DNA of 64,000 bases from Oxalobacter paraformigenes (GCF_000158475.2 NZ_KI392031.1:354478-418477); one strand, 5' to 3'; counted from the stretch's first letter, positions 8,901 through 18,788 are shown. Notes: generated by a model not told the origin, from the letters alone. Program-made: numbers and translations.

Positions 8901-9698
8901 TCAGACGTAACTGTTTTTCCATTCGCGCATGGCGGCAAAGCAATCGACCGGGTTCCGGTTTTTCAAATGGCCCAGTTCTTCAAGCCGTTTCATGACGTCT
9001 TCCCGGTTGGCCCGAAGGAAAGGATTGGTCGCCTTTTCAAGGCCGATCGTGGATGGCAGGGTCGGCCGGCCGCGATTGCGTCTGGCGAGGTCTTGCCGGG
9101 CGCGTTCGGCAATCGCCTCGTTGCCGGGTTCGATCTCGCGGGCGAATTTCAGATTTGAAAGGGTATATTCGTGTCCGGCGAAAACCTGCACGTCGTCCGG
9201 CAGGGCAGCCAGTTTGGAAAGGGAAGCGAGCATCTGTTCCGGGGTGCCTTCAAACATCCGGCCGCAGCCTGCGCCAAACAGCATATCCCCGCAAAAGAGC
9301 CATTTTTCCTTTTTCGCGTAATAGGCGATGTGGCCTCGGGTATGGCCGGGCACGTCGAGAACAGACAGCGCCAGATTGTCCAGATCGGGCAGGGTGACGA
9401 TATCGCCTTCCTGCAAGGGATGGGTAACGGATACGACCGGGTCGTAACGGGGGCCGTAAACGGGTACGTCGGCTTCCTGCAACAGACGCGCCACACCGCC
9501 GATATGGTCTTCGTGGCGATGTGTCAGTAAAATGGCGGACAGTTTCAGCGAACGTTTCTTTAGCGTCGATAAAACGGGGCCGGCTTCGCCCGGATCGACC
9601 ACAACCGCCCGGGTACGGTTGTCGATCATCCAGATGTAGTTGTCGCGGAATGCGGGAATCGGGGTGACGGAAAGAGCCTGATCGGTCGGGGATGGCAT
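8901..9698 (-). CDS. gloB: Hydroxyacylglutathione hydrolase (glyoxalase II)
   Basis: The 265-residue protein is a metallo-beta-lactamase-fold enzyme of glyoxalase II length. The metal motif reads THRHEDHIGG, keeping the HxHxDH ligands, followed by VPGHTRGHIAYY and LFCGDMLFGAGCGRMFEGTP, the family's other metal and loop motifs, and the C-terminal FAGHEYTLSNLKFA. It hydrolyses S-D-lactoylglutathione to D-lactate and glutathione, the second step of methylglyoxal detoxification in the cytoplasm. The ATG at 9698 follows GGAGA. rnhA is divergent 70 bases away, a common betaproteobacterial neighbourhood. Confidence 0.93.
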   Translation of the reverse strand: MPSPTDQALSVTPIPAFRDNYIWMIDNRTRAVVVDPGEAGPVLSTLKKRSLKLSAILLTHRHEDHIGGVARLLQEADVPVYGPRYDPVVSVTHPLQEGDIVTLPDLDNLALSVLDVPGHTRGHIAYYAKKEKWLFCGDMLFGAGCGRMFEGTPEQMLASLSKLAALPDDVQVFAGHEYTLSNLKFAREIEPGNEAIAERARQDLARRNRGRPTLPSTIGLEKATNPFLRANREDVMKRLEELGHLKNRNPVDCFAAMREWKNSYV

Positions 9699-9768
9699 GG
9701 TATCGTGTCTCCATGAGCGAAAAAAATCATTATAACCAGAGTTATGGGCGAATGTTTGAGATTGACGG

Positions 9769-10218
9769 ATGGACAGTGAAAAAATGAGTGAAGTCGAAAT
9801 TTATACCGATGGCGCCTGCCGCGGCAATCCCGGGCCGGGCGGCTGGGGCGTCTGGCTGCGCGCGAACGGTCATGAAAAGGAACTGTTCGGCGGGGATGCC
9901 GATACGACCAATAACCGGATGGAACTGACGGCGGTGATCGAAGCCTTGCGGGTTCTGAAAAGACCCTGCCGGGTCGTGCTGCATACCGACAGCCAGTATG
10001 TCCAGAAAGGCATTACGGAATGGATCCACAAGTGGAAGGAACGCGGCTGGCGCACGTCCGACAGGAAACTGGTGAAAAATGTCGATCTGTGGATGGAACT
10101 GGACGAGGCGACCCGGCGTCACGATATCCGGTGGCGCTGGGTGAAAGGGCATGCCGGGCATGAAGGCAATGAAAAAGCCGATCAGCTGGCCAACCGGGGG
10201 GTCGATTCGGTGCTGTAA
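9769..10218 (+). CDS. rnhA: Ribonuclease HI
   Basis: The product has the standard RNase HI length of 145-150 residues. The four catalytic carboxylates are in place: [33 protein letters not shown] and [10 protein letters not shown], with the [10 protein letters not shown] loop. It removes the RNA strand of RNA-DNA hybrids in the cytoplasm, clearing primers and R-loops. An internal ATG at 9784 would give [12 protein letters not shown], closer to the usual family start; neither start has a strong ribosome site, so the start is uncertain by five codons. The gene usually next to it in related genomes, dnaQ, is not here. Confidence 0.93.
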   Translation: MDSEKMSEVEIYTDGACRGNPGPGGWGVWLRANGHEKELFGGDADTTNNRMELTAVIEALRVLKRPCRVVLHTDSQYVQKGITEWIHKWKERGWRTSDRKLVKNVDLWMELDEATRRHDIRWRWVKGHAGHEGNEKADQLANRGVDSVL

Positions 10219-10236
10219 AAAGGGGAAAGGGAAATC

Positions 10237-10491
10237 ATGTCGAAAAGAATGAAAGGGCTTTTGGTTTTGCTGGCGCTTGCCGGGTTTGCGGGACTGGCGA
10301 CAGCTGGCACGCCTTCGCCGGAAGTCTATGGTTTCAGAATCGAAAAGATCAACAAGGACGACGATGCCTACCGTTACGGCAATCTGTACCTGCTGACGGG
10401 GCCGGGCGGCAAGGAACAGTACATTATCGTGCGTGACGTTTCCGGCGCGGTCGCCATTGTCAGGCGCGAACCGGCCAAAGCCGGGAAGTGA
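10237..10491 (+). CDS. Small exported protein of unknown function
   Basis: The 84-residue product starts with a good signal peptide (a Lys/Arg cluster, then GLLVLLALAGFAGLATAG), with likely cleavage after ATAG or ATA. The mature ~60 residues are charged, with a YGNLYLLTGPGGKEQYIIV beta-like segment, and contain no cysteine. AAAGGGGAAAGGGAA stands before the ATG, a purine-rich ribosome site. It follows rnhA by 18 bases and may be co-transcribed. I do not recognise a family; a periplasmic location is inferred from the leader. Confidence 0.7.
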   Translation: MSKRMKGLLVLLALAGFAGLATAGTPSPEVYGFRIEKINKDDDAYRYGNLYLLTGPGGKEQYIIVRDVSGAVAIVRREPAKAGK

Positions 10492-11117
10492 ACGGAACGC
10501 TTCCACCGAAAGCCAAGGTCTGGGGAAAGCCGGAAAGTGATACAGTACAGGGCGTTTTCCGCACAAAAAAAGGGCGCTGCACCGGATGGGTGCATTTTCC
10601 CCGGAGAACGGTTTTTCCCGCGGAAAGGGGAGAAGGCGGGAGACGGGGGCGGGCCTGCCAGCGGCGGGCGGGTATTCCGTTGCCCGGACACGCTGCCCCG
10701 CTTGCCGGAAAAGGCGGTGAGCCGGATTGCCGTTTTTCTCTTGCCCTTGCCGGATGGTGGCCGTCCGCCATTGGCCCGCTTGTCCCTTTCCCCTCTCTGG
10801 CCGGAAAGCACACTGCGTCTGTCGCAGCGGCGCGTTTTTTCAAGTCCCGTGAAAGGCTTTGAAAAAGAAAAATCCTGAACCGTGCGCCGGTAAGGCTTTG
10901 AGCGAGACGGCCTATCGCAAAACCGTTTCCCGCTTCGCCAACCCCCGGCCTTTTTCATTTCCTTCCGGCGAGTCCGCCAATTCCGGGCCGAAACGTCCGG
11001 CCGGTCTGGCGGAAGGGAAAAGACTGCCGGGTTCAACGGTTTCCCGATTCCGCCATGAATTCCCCGCCGCGCAAGGGGCAATGAGTGAAGGGTTTTGCCG
11101 TTTTTGTCAAAAAACGT
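10492..11117. other. Gene-poor intergenic stretch
   Basis: These 626 bases separate the small exported protein from the 3' end of the ABC-F gene. Open frames are long but low-complexity (Arg, Pro, Gly, Phe) with no ribosome sites, and no similarity was recognised. The word CCGGAAA occurs three times (near 10530, 10696 and 10800). Confidence 0.5.
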
Positions 11118-13079
11118 TCAGGAAGCCAGCACTTTTTCCAGTTCATCCTGTTTTTCCAGCCATTCTTCCTCACAAGCGGCCAGCCGCTTCGTGCATTCGA
11201 CCTGATCGGCCAGCAATTGCCGGAGTTTGTCCTTGTTGGCCTGTTCGTAAATGGCGGAATCGGCAAGCTGCCTGTCGATCGCGGTTTTTCTGTCGTTCAG
11301 TTTGCCGATTTCGGTTTCCAGCCAGCCAATCCGTTTTTCAAGCGGTTTTTTCAGGGCAGAAAGGCGTTGCCGCTCTTCGGCTTCCAGCCGTTTTTGCTCC
11401 TTGCGGTCAAGCGGTTTATCCGGTTTGTCTGATGCGCCGTCCTGTTTTTCCGCTTCGGTTTTTGCCAGCCGGGTCGCGAACAGCCAGTTCCGGTAATCGT
11501 CCAGATCGCCGTCGAATTCCCGCAGGCGGCCGTCCGAAACGATATGGAAGCGGTCGGTCGTCGCCCGCAACAGATGGCGATCGTGGGAAACGAGCAGCAG
11601 CGTGCCCTCATACTGGGCCAGCGCTTCGGTCAGCGCTTCGCGCATGTCCAGATCGAGATGGTTGGTCGGTTCGTCCAGAAGGAGAAGATTGGGCCGTTGC
11701 CAGACGATCAAGGCCAGCGCCAGCCGCGCTTTTTCGCCGCCGGAAAAGGGAGCGACGGGGGAAGTGGCCATATCGCCGTGAAAATGGAAACGGCCGAGAA
11801 AATTGCGCAATTCCTGTTCACGCGTGTCGGGCGCGATTTTCATGAGGTGCCAGAGCGGCGATTCGTCGTTTCTGAGCATTTCGACCTGATGCTGGGCGAA
11901 ATAGCCGATTTTCAGTCCCTTGCCGGTCGTGAAGACGCCGGAGAGTGGCGAGAGTTCGCCGGCAACCGTTTTGATGAACGTCGATTTGCCGGCGCCGTTG
12001 ACGCCTAAAAGGCCGATACGCTCGCCGGTTTGCAGGGCGAATTGGATATCCGATACGATCGGGGCAGTGGAAACGGTGTCGCCGTTTTCATCCCGGTTCG
12101 TATAGCCGGCGGTTACGCCATCCATGACAAGCAGGGGATTGGGGGAGGATTCCGGCTCGAAAAAGTCGAAAGTGAATGCCGAGGCTTCCCGGAGCGGCGC
12201 GAGCGCTTCCATTTTTTCCAGCGCCTTGATACGGCTTTGCGCCTGCCTTGCCTTGGTCGCCTTGTAGCGGAAACGGCTGATGTACGCTTCCAGATGGGCG
12301 CGGCGTTTGGCCTGCTTTTCGATCATGCCCTGCATCAGGGCCAGCTGTTCCGCGCGCTGGCGTTCGAAAGCCGAATAATTCCCGGCATAACGTTTCAGCT
12401 TGCCGTCGTCGATATGCAGGATGACGCTGGCGATCCCGTCCAGAAAGTCGCGGTCGTGGGAAATGACGACCAATGTTCCGGCATAGCGTTTCAGCCAGTC
12501 TTCCAGCCACAAAATGGCGTCCAGATCGAGATGGTTGGTCGGTTCGTCGAGCAAGAGGAGATCGGAGGGACACATCAGCGCCTGCGCCAGATTCAGCCGC
12601 ATGCGCCAGCCGCCGGAAAAGGTGGCGACGCTGCGCTTCATTTCTTCCGCGGAAAAGCCGAGGCCGACTAGGAGTTGTTCCGCACGCGATCTGACCGTAT
12701 ACGCTCCCGCGTCGGCCAGCGCCGTGTGCAGTTCGGCAATGCGCATGCCGGAAGCGGCATCCTGTGGTATGGCTTCAAGCCGGGCCAGTTCGGCTTCCAG
12801 TTTCCGGAGATGCGTGTCGCCGTCGATGGCGTATTCCAGCGCCGGCCGGTCGAGCGCGGGCGTTTCCTGCGCCACATGCGAAATCCGCCATCCGGCCGGA
12901 AAGTCGATATCGCCGCCATCGGGATGCAATTCACCCAGGAGCAGCGAAAAGAGACTGGTTTTTCCGGCGCCGTTCGGGCCGACCAGTCCGACTTTCTCGC
13001 CGGGATTGACGGTGGCGTCCGCCTTGTCGAAAAGCGGCTTCGTGCCGCGCATCAGGGAAAACTGTGAAAACCGGATCAT
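11118..13079 (-). CDS. ABC-F family ATPase (YheS/Uup type)
   Basis: The 653-residue soluble protein has two ABC ATPase domains. The first has Walker A GPNGAGKTS at about 34-42 and signature FSGGWRMRL; the second has GVNGAGKST and FSGGEKARL. Both have LLLDEPTNHLDLD. A linker with a charged helix pair lies between them, and a Lys/Glu-rich coiled coil forms the last ~110 residues. There are no membrane segments. ABC-F proteins act on the ribosome E site during translation rather than in transport. Length and C-terminal coil match the housekeeping YheS/Uup groups; drug-resistance function is not indicated. It overlaps prmB by four bases (ATGA), so the two are translationally coupled. Confidence 0.9.
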   Translation of the reverse strand: MIRFSQFSLMRGTKPLFDKADATVNPGEKVGLVGPNGAGKTSLFSLLLGELHPDGGDIDFPAGWRISHVAQETPALDRPALEYAIDGDTHLRKLEAELARLEAIPQDAASGMRIAELHTALADAGAYTVRSRAEQLLVGLGFSAEEMKRSVATFSGGWRMRLNLAQALMCPSDLLLLDEPTNHLDLDAILWLEDWLKRYAGTLVVISHDRDFLDGIASVILHIDDGKLKRYAGNYSAFERQRAEQLALMQGMIEKQAKRRAHLEAYISRFRYKATKARQAQSRIKALEKMEALAPLREASAFTFDFFEPESSPNPLLVMDGVTAGYTNRDENGDTVSTAPIVSDIQFALQTGERIGLLGVNGAGKSTFIKTVAGELSPLSGVFTTGKGLKIGYFAQHQVEMLRNDESPLWHLMKIAPDTREQELRNFLGRFHFHGDMATSPVAPFSGGEKARLALALIVWQRPNLLLLDEPTNHLDLDMREALTEALAQYEGTLLLVSHDRHLLRATTDRFHIVSDGRLREFDGDLDDYRNWLFATRLAKTEAEKQDGASDKPDKPLDRKEQKRLEAEERQRLSALKKPLEKRIGWLETEIGKLNDRKTAIDRQLADSAIYEQANKDKLRQLLADQVECTKRLAACEEEWLEKQDELEKVLAS

Positions 13080-13984
13080 GCTTTTTTCAGGCCTTTCAGC
13101 TGTCCGGCTGTCAGCAGGAATACCCTGTCGTCGCCGCCCGATGTCGAGAGCCAGGTCAGTTCCAGTTCGGGGAAAGCGGCCATGGCGTTTTCCGCCTCGT
13201 TGCCGATTTCGACGATCAGAAGGCCGTCGTCGGTCAGGCGTTCGCCAGCCGTATAAACGATGCGGCGGACGATATCCATGCCGTCGAACCCGCCGGCCAG
13301 CGCCATTTGCGGCTCATGCAGGTATTCGGGAGGAAGGGTATCCATGGACGACTGGTTCACGTAGGGCGGATTGGTCACGATCAGCTGATAGCGTTTTTCC
13401 GGAATACCGTCGTACAGGTCGGCGTGATGCAACTGGATGCGGTCTTTCATGCCGTACCGGTTGATGTTCGTCTGCGCAATGCCCAGTGCGGCAGGGGAAA
13501 GTTCGACGGCATCGACGGTGGCGTTTGCAAACCGGTCGGCCAGCATGATGGCAAGACACCCGGAACCGGTGCACAGTTCCAGAATGTCGGTAATTCCGTC
13601 CGGATCGGAGACCCAGGGCGCGAATTGTTCGACGATCAGTTCGGCAAGAAAGGAACGCGGGATGATAACGCCGCGCTCGACGTAAAACGAATAGCCTTGC
13701 AGCCAAGCTTCATTTGTCAGATAGGCGGCCGGTATCCGTTCGGTGACGCGCCGGTCGATAATCGTCATGACCGCTTCGGTTTCTTCGGGCAAAAGTGTCG
13801 CGTCGAGAAACGGTTCCAGCCTGTCCAGCGGCAAGGACAGGGTATGCAGGATCAGGTAGGCCGCTTCATCGAAAGCGTTTTCGCTGCCGTGTCCGAAAAA
13901 GAGCTTTTCGCGGGTAAAACGCGTGACGGCGTAGCGCAACAGGTCGCGCACGGTGGAAAACGGATGGGCTTGCAGTGTGTTCAT
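13076..13984 (-). CDS. prmB: Ribosomal protein uL3 N5-glutamine methyltransferase
   Basis: The 302-residue enzyme of the HemK/PrmB group shows LELCTGSGCLAIMLA as SAM motif I and the catalytic NPPYV loop in LIVTNPPYVNQSSM. The N-terminal part (LRYAVTRFTREKLFFGHG, and RRVTERIPAAYLTNEAWLQG) aligns with PrmB rather than PrmC. It methylates a glutamine of ribosomal protein L3 during ribosome assembly. The start was set at the ATG at 13984 because this matches the family's N-terminus; the frame is open to 14218 but the extension is not protein-like. It sits between dapE and the ABC-F gene in the same direction. Confidence 0.92.
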   Translation of the reverse strand: MNTLQAHPFSTVRDLLRYAVTRFTREKLFFGHGSENAFDEAAYLILHTLSLPLDRLEPFLDATLLPEETEAVMTIIDRRVTERIPAAYLTNEAWLQGYSFYVERGVIIPRSFLAELIVEQFAPWVSDPDGITDILELCTGSGCLAIMLADRFANATVDAVELSPAALGIAQTNINRYGMKDRIQLHHADLYDGIPEKRYQLIVTNPPYVNQSSMDTLPPEYLHEPQMALAGGFDGMDIVRRIVYTAGERLTDDGLLIVEIGNEAENAMAAFPELELTWLSTSGGDDRVFLLTAGQLKGLKKA

Positions 13985-14267
13985 GGCATGTTGTTCAAGA
14001 GGAAAATTTCCGGCAAAAACGGCGGTTTGCTGCGGGAAATGTCCGGATAGGGCGGAATGCCCGATATGATAGCAAAGAAATGCCCCGGAAACCGGTTTTG
14101 TCAGGAGCGGCACGGAACCGGTGAGGCAGGCAAGCGCGTCAGAGGTCCCATGTCTTCCGGGAACAGGCAAAATCGGAGACAGGCCTGTGGTTTCCCTTCC
14201 TGAAAGGGCGCACAACATTGCCTTCCCGAACCGGGACGATCCACCCGGGTAAGGCCGGGTCCGCGGT

Positions 14268-15395
14268 TTACAGGAAAAGGTTTTCCAGCGTTTTCCGGTA
14301 AATGGCCGTCAGCGGTTCGATATCGGCGATCAGGATGTTTTCGTCGATCTGGTGGATGCTTTCCGTAACCGGGCCGAATTCGACGACTTGCGGGCAGATG
14401 CGGGCGATGAAACGGCCGTCGGAAGTGCCGCCTGTCGTGGACAGTTCGGGTGTGACGCCGGTTTCAGCCTTGATGGCCCGGGAAAGCGCGTCGCAGAGGG
14501 AACCGCGGGGCGTCAGAAACGGCACGCCGGAATAGTTCCAGTCGAGCCGGTATTGGAAACCATGCCTGTCCAGAATGGCATGCACCCGTTTTTTCAGGCC
14601 ATCCACCGTGCTGGCGGTACAGAAGCGGAAGTTGAATTCCACGAAAAGTTCGCCGGGAATGACGTTGTTGGCTCCCGTTCCGGCGTGGATGTTCGACATT
14701 TGCCAGCTTGTCGGTTCATAGTATTCATTGCCTTCGTCCCAGACTTCGGCAGCCAGTTCAGCCAGAGCGGGCGCGGCCAGATGGATGGGGTTGGCGGCCC
14801 GTTTCGGATAGGCGATATGTCCCTGTTTGCCGAAGACGGTCAACTGGCCGCAGAGCGAGCCGCGGCGGCCGTTCTTGATCGTGTCGCCCAGCTTTTTCAG
14901 GGAACTCGGTTCGCCGACAATACAGTAATCGGGCCGGATGTCGCGTTCTTCCAGTTTTTTGACGACGATGTCGGTGCCGTCTGTTGCGATGCCTTCCTCG
15001 TCGCTGGTGATGATGAAACCGATAGAACCCGTGTAGTCCGGATGGGCATGGATAAAATCGCGGGCGGCAACCGTCATGGCCGCGACCGGGGTTTTCATGT
15101 CGGCAGCGCCCCGTCCGTAAAGGCGTCCGTCCCGTTCGGTCGGCACGAACGGATCGGATGTCCATTTTTCGATGGGCCCGCTGGGAACCACATCGGTATG
15201 CCCGGCGAATACCAGCAATGGCGAAGCGCTTCCGTGGCGCGCCCAAAGGTTGGTCACGCCGTTGGAGACGATCGTTTCGCATTCGAACCCGAGCGGTTCC
15301 AGTTGCGCTTTCAGCAGATTCTGGCATTCACCGTCTGCCGGGGTAACGGAGGGCTGGGCAATGAGGGCGCTGGCAAGAGCAAGGGTCGAAGTCAT
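14268..15395 (-). CDS. dapE: Succinyl-diaminopimelate desuccinylase
   Basis: The 375-residue product is an M20-family metallo-deacylase of standard DapE length. Zinc-binding motifs are [27 protein letters not shown] and ITSDEEG; the C-terminal motif [18 protein letters not shown] carries a further ligand. It removes succinate from N-succinyl-LL-diaminopimelate in the succinylase branch of lysine and peptidoglycan precursor synthesis. The ATG at 15395 is preceded by AAAGGAAACGCC. It lies 11 bases after dapD and forms a pathway operon with dapC and dapD. Confidence 0.95.
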   Translation of the reverse strand: MTSTLALASALIAQPSVTPADGECQNLLKAQLEPLGFECETIVSNGVTNLWARHGSASPLLVFAGHTDVVPSGPIEKWTSDPFVPTERDGRLYGRGAADMKTPVAAMTVAARDFIHAHPDYTGSIGFIITSDEEGIATDGTDIVVKKLEERDIRPDYCIVGEPSSLKKLGDTIKNGRRGSLCGQLTVFGKQGHIAYPKRAANPIHLAAPALAELAAEVWDEGNEYYEPTSWQMSNIHAGTGANNVIPGELFVEFNFRFCTASTVDGLKKRVHAILDRHGFQYRLDWNYSGVPFLTPRGSLCDALSRAIKAETGVTPELSTTGGTSDGRFIARICPQVVEFGPVTESIHQIDENILIADIEPLTAIYRKTLENLFL

Positions 15396-15406
15396 GGCGT
15401 TTCCTT

Positions 15407-16252
15407 TCAGTTGTCGCGTAACAGGTCGTTGATGGCGGTTTTGGCGCGGGTTTGCGCATCCACGCGCTTGACGATGACGGCACAGTATAAACTGTATTTT
15501 CCGCCGGGGTCGGGAAGATTGCCCGGCACGACAACGGAACCGGACGGAACGCGGCCGTACAGGATGCGGTCGTTTTCCCGGTCGTAAATGCGGGTGGACT
15601 GGCCGATATAGACGCCCATCGAGATGACGCTGTTTTCCTCGACGATGACGCCCTCGACGATTTCGGAACGCGCGCCGATGAAGCAGTTGTCCTCGATGAT
15701 GGTCGGATTGGCCTGCATGGGTTCCAGTACGCCCCCGATGCCGACGCCGCCGGAGAGATGGACGTGTTTGCCGATCTGTGCGCAGGAACCGACGGTGGCC
15801 CAGGTATCGATCATCGTGCCTTCATCGACATAAGCGCCGATATTGACAAAGGAGGGCATCATGACGACGTTTTTGCCGATATAGCTGCCCAGCCGGGCAA
15901 CGGCGGGAGGGACGACGCGGAAGCCGCCTTTGGCGAAATCTTCCTGCGTGTAGCGGGCGAATTTGCTGGTGACCTTGTCGTAAAAATGCAGGGCGGGCGA
16001 ACCGTCGGAACCGACCGGCATGGAAAAGTTTTCCTGAAGCCGGAAAGACAGCAGCACCGCTTTTTTCGTCCACTGGTTGACCGTCCATTCGCCGTTTTTC
16101 TTTTCCGCCACTCTCAAAAGGCCACAGTCGAGCTGCCGGATGACTTCGGCAATGGCGGCGCGGAGAATGGGAGAGGCGTCGCCGGCGGTAAAGCTGTCGC
16201 GGTTTTCCCAGGCGTCTTCGATGATCTGTTTGAGCTGTTCTTCCTGTGTCAT
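15407..16252 (-). CDS. dapD: Tetrahydrodipicolinate N-succinyltransferase
   Basis: The 281-residue product has an N-terminal helical domain followed by a left-handed beta-helix made of hexapeptide repeats (about residues 100-240; for example [20 protein letters not shown] and [15 protein letters not shown]). The segment [20 protein letters not shown] is diagnostic of DapD. It transfers succinate from succinyl-CoA to tetrahydrodipicolinate and is expected to be a trimer. The ribosome site is AAAGAGGAACACC. It lies between dapC (28 bases upstream) and dapE (11 bases downstream), so all three succinylase-branch enzymes visible here are in pathway order. Confidence 0.95.
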   Translation of the reverse strand: MTQEEQLKQIIEDAWENRDSFTAGDASPILRAAIAEVIRQLDCGLLRVAEKKNGEWTVNQWTKKAVLLSFRLQENFSMPVGSDGSPALHFYDKVTSKFARYTQEDFAKGGFRVVPPAVARLGSYIGKNVVMMPSFVNIGAYVDEGTMIDTWATVGSCAQIGKHVHLSGGVGIGGVLEPMQANPTIIEDNCFIGARSEIVEGVIVEENSVISMGVYIGQSTRIYDRENDRILYGRVPSGSVVVPGNLPDPGGKYSLYCAVIVKRVDAQTRAKTAINDLLRDN

Positions 16253-16280
16253 GGTGTTCCTCTTTTTCGCTGTTTTGGGG

Positions 16281-17480
16281 TTAGGAGTGTTGGCGGGCGA
16301 ATTCGGCGATGCGGGCCATACCTTCCCGGCATTCTTCCGGTTCGGCGACCAGTGCGATCCGGACGCGGTTTTTTCCGGGATTTTCCCCCTGCGCCTCGCG
16401 GGCCAGATAACTGCCGGGCAGGACGGTCACGTGATGGCTTTCATAGAGCCCGCGGGCGAATTCCGTATCGGAAAGGCCTGTTTTTTCGTGTACTTCGGCC
16501 CAGAGATAAAAACCGGCGTCCGGCATGGCCACATTCAGCACCTGCCGGAGAACAGGCAACGCTTCACGGAATTTGCCGATATATTTCGCCCGGTTTTCCT
16601 CGACGTGCCGCTCGTCGTTCCAGGCGGCAACCGAAGCGGCCTGAACCGTTTCGCTCATGGCGGTGCCATGGTAGGTGCGGTACAGGAGAAATTTTCCGAT
16701 GAGGGTTTCGTCCCCCGCCACGAAGCCGGAACGCATGCCCGGCACGTTGGAGCGCTTGGACAGGGATGAAAGCATGATGAGCCGGGGATACCCTTCGCGT
16801 CCCAGTTGATGGGCGGCTTCCAGCCCGCCCAGCGGCGGCGTGCCGAAATGGATTTCGGAATAGCACTCGTCGGAGGCGATGACGAAACCGTAGCGGTCGG
16901 ACAGCTCGAACAGTTTTTTCCATTGGGGAAGCGTCATGACCGCGCCTGTCGGGTTTGCCGGCGAACAGGTGTAGAGCAGTTTCGTTTTCGCCCAGATTTC
17001 TTGGGGCACGCTGTCGTAGTCGCAGGCGAAATTCATTTCCGGACTGGCGTTGATGAAGTAGGGTTCGGCTCCGCCCAGCAAGGCGGCGCCTTCATAAATC
17101 TGGTAAAACGGATTGGGGCAGACGACGATGCCGTGTCCGGCCGGATCGAGGACGGTTTGCGCCAGCGCAAAGAGGGCTTCGCGCGAACCCAGTGTCGGCA
17201 GGATTTGCTTTGCCGGATCGGGAGCGGGAATGCCGTACCGTCTGGCCAGCCAGTTGGCGATCGCTTCGCGCAAGGCGATCGTTCCCAGGGTAGCCGGATA
17301 TCGGGACAGGCCGGCCGGATTGTCGGCAAGGGCTTGCCGGATGAAATCGGGAGCGGGATGCCGCGGTTCGCCTATGCCGAAGTTGATGGGCGTAAAGGCC
17401 GGATTCGGGCGGACGCCGGAAAACAGCTTGCGCAGTTTTTCAAACGGGTAAGATTGCAGTCGGTCAAGTAAGGGATTCAT
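16281..17480 (-). CDS. dapC: N-succinyldiaminopimelate aminotransferase
   Basis: The 399-residue product is a class I/II PLP-dependent aminotransferase. The lysine that binds PLP lies in [35 protein letters not shown] and [12 protein letters not shown] are the other cofactor motifs. The start [16 protein letters not shown] and the dapD/dapE neighbours identify the betaproteobacterial DapC type. It converts N-succinyl-2-amino-6-oxopimelate to N-succinyl-diaminopimelate with glutamate as donor. It is the first gene of the leftward dap-prmB-ABC-F unit. No strong Shine-Dalgarno is visible before the ATG. Confidence 0.93.
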   Translation of the reverse strand: MNPLLDRLQSYPFEKLRKLFSGVRPNPAFTPINFGIGEPRHPAPDFIRQALADNPAGLSRYPATLGTIALREAIANWLARRYGIPAPDPAKQILPTLGSREALFALAQTVLDPAGHGIVVCPNPFYQIYEGAALLGGAEPYFINASPEMNFACDYDSVPQEIWAKTKLLYTCSPANPTGAVMTLPQWKKLFELSDRYGFVIASDECYSEIHFGTPPLGGLEAAHQLGREGYPRLIMLSSLSKRSNVPGMRSGFVAGDETLIGKFLLYRTYHGTAMSETVQAASVAAWNDERHVEENRAKYIGKFREALPVLRQVLNVAMPDAGFYLWAEVHEKTGLSDTEFARGLYESHHVTVLPGSYLAREAQGENPGKNRVRIALVAEPEECREGMARIAEFARQHS

Positions 17481-17975
17481 CAGTCGGACTCGGAACGTGT
17501 GGCACGGAAAGGGTTATGCTATGGAATGAGAATTATTATCGTACTTTTCCATTGTTTTGCGGTCTGTTTTTTTGTCGGGCAAGCAAATGAACGCATAAAT
17601 CGTGCCATATTGGTGAATTTTCGTTCAAAACAGTGCGTTCGCTTTTCATCTGATTTTTGTCATGCCTTATCCGTTTTCATGAAGAAAATTGATGAAACCG
17701 GCAACCGGGTTTTTCCTGCGTGTTTTAATGGGCGTGCCTGAAAAGCCTTTGAAAACAGGGGATCCTGCTGGAGGAAAAGCGGTTTTTTCGGGAAGGCGGG
17801 AAACTGTTTGCGAGGCGGCCAGTCTATCCTTATGTCTTCCCTGCCCGATTCCGGCGGCGTTTCTTTTTTGTCACGGCCCGGTCATACGCTACCGCTATTC
17901 TGCACAGGTCGGAGGACAAGGCCCACAAGGCGGAGTTTTTCCGGATGTGATCAACCGTTTTGAAAAGGAATCGTC
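17481..17975. other. Intergenic region upstream of the dap operon and of the accessory patch
   Basis: The left part (17500-17680) is AT-rich, with runs such as GAATTATTATCG, and probably holds the leftward dap promoter. The right part leads to the first small gene. No convincing coding frame was found. Confidence 0.45.
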
Positions 17976-18164
17976 ATGGAAGTCGTCATCAACAAGCGGA
18001 AGATACGCGATACAGTCGGTCAGATCGTGGCGGATGGCAACAAGGCCGTCAGAGATGAAGCGCGCGGCCGTATCAGCAAGCGTGTTGCCGTAACGCATCG
18101 CGTCAGGTCAAGCGGTTTCGGTTTTGCTTCTGTTGGGAATGCCGTACCGGTTGCTTGCCGATGA
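17976..18164 (+). CDS. Small basic protein of unknown function
   Basis: A 62-residue frame starts at an ATG preceded by AAAAGGAATCGTC, a good ribosome site. The first ~45 residues (MEVVINKRKIRDTVGQIVAD, then GNKAVRDEARGRISKRV) look like a basic amphipathic helix protein, and the tail is Gly/Ala/Val-rich. No family is recognised. An intrinsic terminator follows about 50 bases later, which supports a real transcript. It is the first of a run of small genes around the eCIS-like pair. Confidence 0.45.
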   Translation: MEVVINKRKIRDTVGQIVADGNKAVRDEARGRISKRVAVTHRVRSSGFGFASVGNAVPVACR

Positions 18165-18216
18165 AGAAGCGGCGACGCGGATTCTGTTTATCCCTCTTGA
18201 GAGTTTTTTCATTTTG

Positions 18217-18243
18217 CCGGAAACAGGTTTTCCGGTTTTTTTT
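18217..18243 (+). terminator. Intrinsic terminator built from an inverted CCGGAAA pair
   Basis: The stem CCGGAAA / TTTCCGG with a 5-base loop is followed by eight T. The preceding segment GTTTTTTCATTTTG is nearly identical to the one before the terminator at 18761, so the two are copies of one module. Confidence 0.75.
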
Positions 18244-18490
18244 GCCCATATCGTCCGGAAACGGAAAGGAGACCGGGTTTTTTGGTTGCCGGGAAGGTCT
18301 GGCGACCCAGGCGGCCCGCGGTTTAGACAGGACAGCTTTTGACAAAACGCAAAAACAAACGGGTTTTCTTTTGATCCATTTCAGGGCAGGTGTGCCATTC
18401 ACGGCGCAAAATGGCACGTGTACATTGATTGGGTCATGCAATTTGTCGGGTACCCGAATGTGATCGTCTCTTTCAAGGAAGATTCTGATT

Positions 18491-18724
18491 ATGGATGATG
18501 CAGCAAGAAACCGGAAATTACGTCAAGCCGTTCTGTTGGCAAGCATTCCCGCCTGTCTGGCTGCCATGTTGCTTTACCGGGCGCCAATACGCGAGTTCGT
18601 TACCGCGGTTTTGACGACAGAGACGGAACAGATTGCAAGCCGGATCGACATGGTTGCCGCAGCCAGCCCGGAACGGTCTTTCCGAAACGATGTATCGAAA
18701 CGATTTTTGCCTGACCTGGAGTAA
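18491..18724 (+). CDS. Small single-span membrane protein, accessory patch paralogue 1
   Basis: The 77-residue product has one hydrophobic segment (LRQAVLLASIPACLAAMLLY, residues 10-29) after a short charged N-terminus; the rest is polar. AAGGAAGATTCTG precedes the ATG. The membrane segment closely resembles that of the 79-residue protein at 20111 (shared pattern L..A.L....PAC..AM.L.R.P), so they are paralogues. No known family is recognised. They bracket the eCIS-like gene pair, so a related role is possible but unproven. Confidence 0.6.
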   Translation: MDDAARNRKLRQAVLLASIPACLAAMLLYRAPIREFVTAVLTTETEQIASRIDMVAAASPERSFRNDVSKRFLPDLE

Positions 18725-18760
18725 TGGTTTTTTTGCCTTTCTTAAGCGTTTTTTCATTTT

Positions 18761-18788
18761 GCCGGAAACCGGGTTTCCGGCTTTTTTT
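18761..18788 (+). terminator. Intrinsic terminator built from an inverted CCGGAAA pair
   Basis: The 9-bp stem GCCGGAAAC / GTTTCCGGC with a CGG loop is followed by seven T, 36 bases after the stop of the small membrane protein. It shares the GTTTTTTCATTTTGCCGGAA lead-in with the terminator at 18217. Confidence 0.85.

Noticed and set aside
8212..8910. A 232-residue frame in the gap between the PAS-GGDEF-EAL gene and gloB
   Set aside because: Arg/Gly/Pro-rich, no ribosome site, and it overlaps the start of one gene and the terminator of the other.
10859..11845. A 328-residue frame overlapping the ABC-F 3' end
   Set aside because: Composition is Arg/Pro/Phe-rich and half of it lies antisense to the ABC-F gene.
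11118..13079. ABC-F protein as an antibiotic-resistance determinant
   Set aside because: Length, C-terminal coiled coil and linkage with prmB and dap genes fit housekeeping YheS/Uup proteins.
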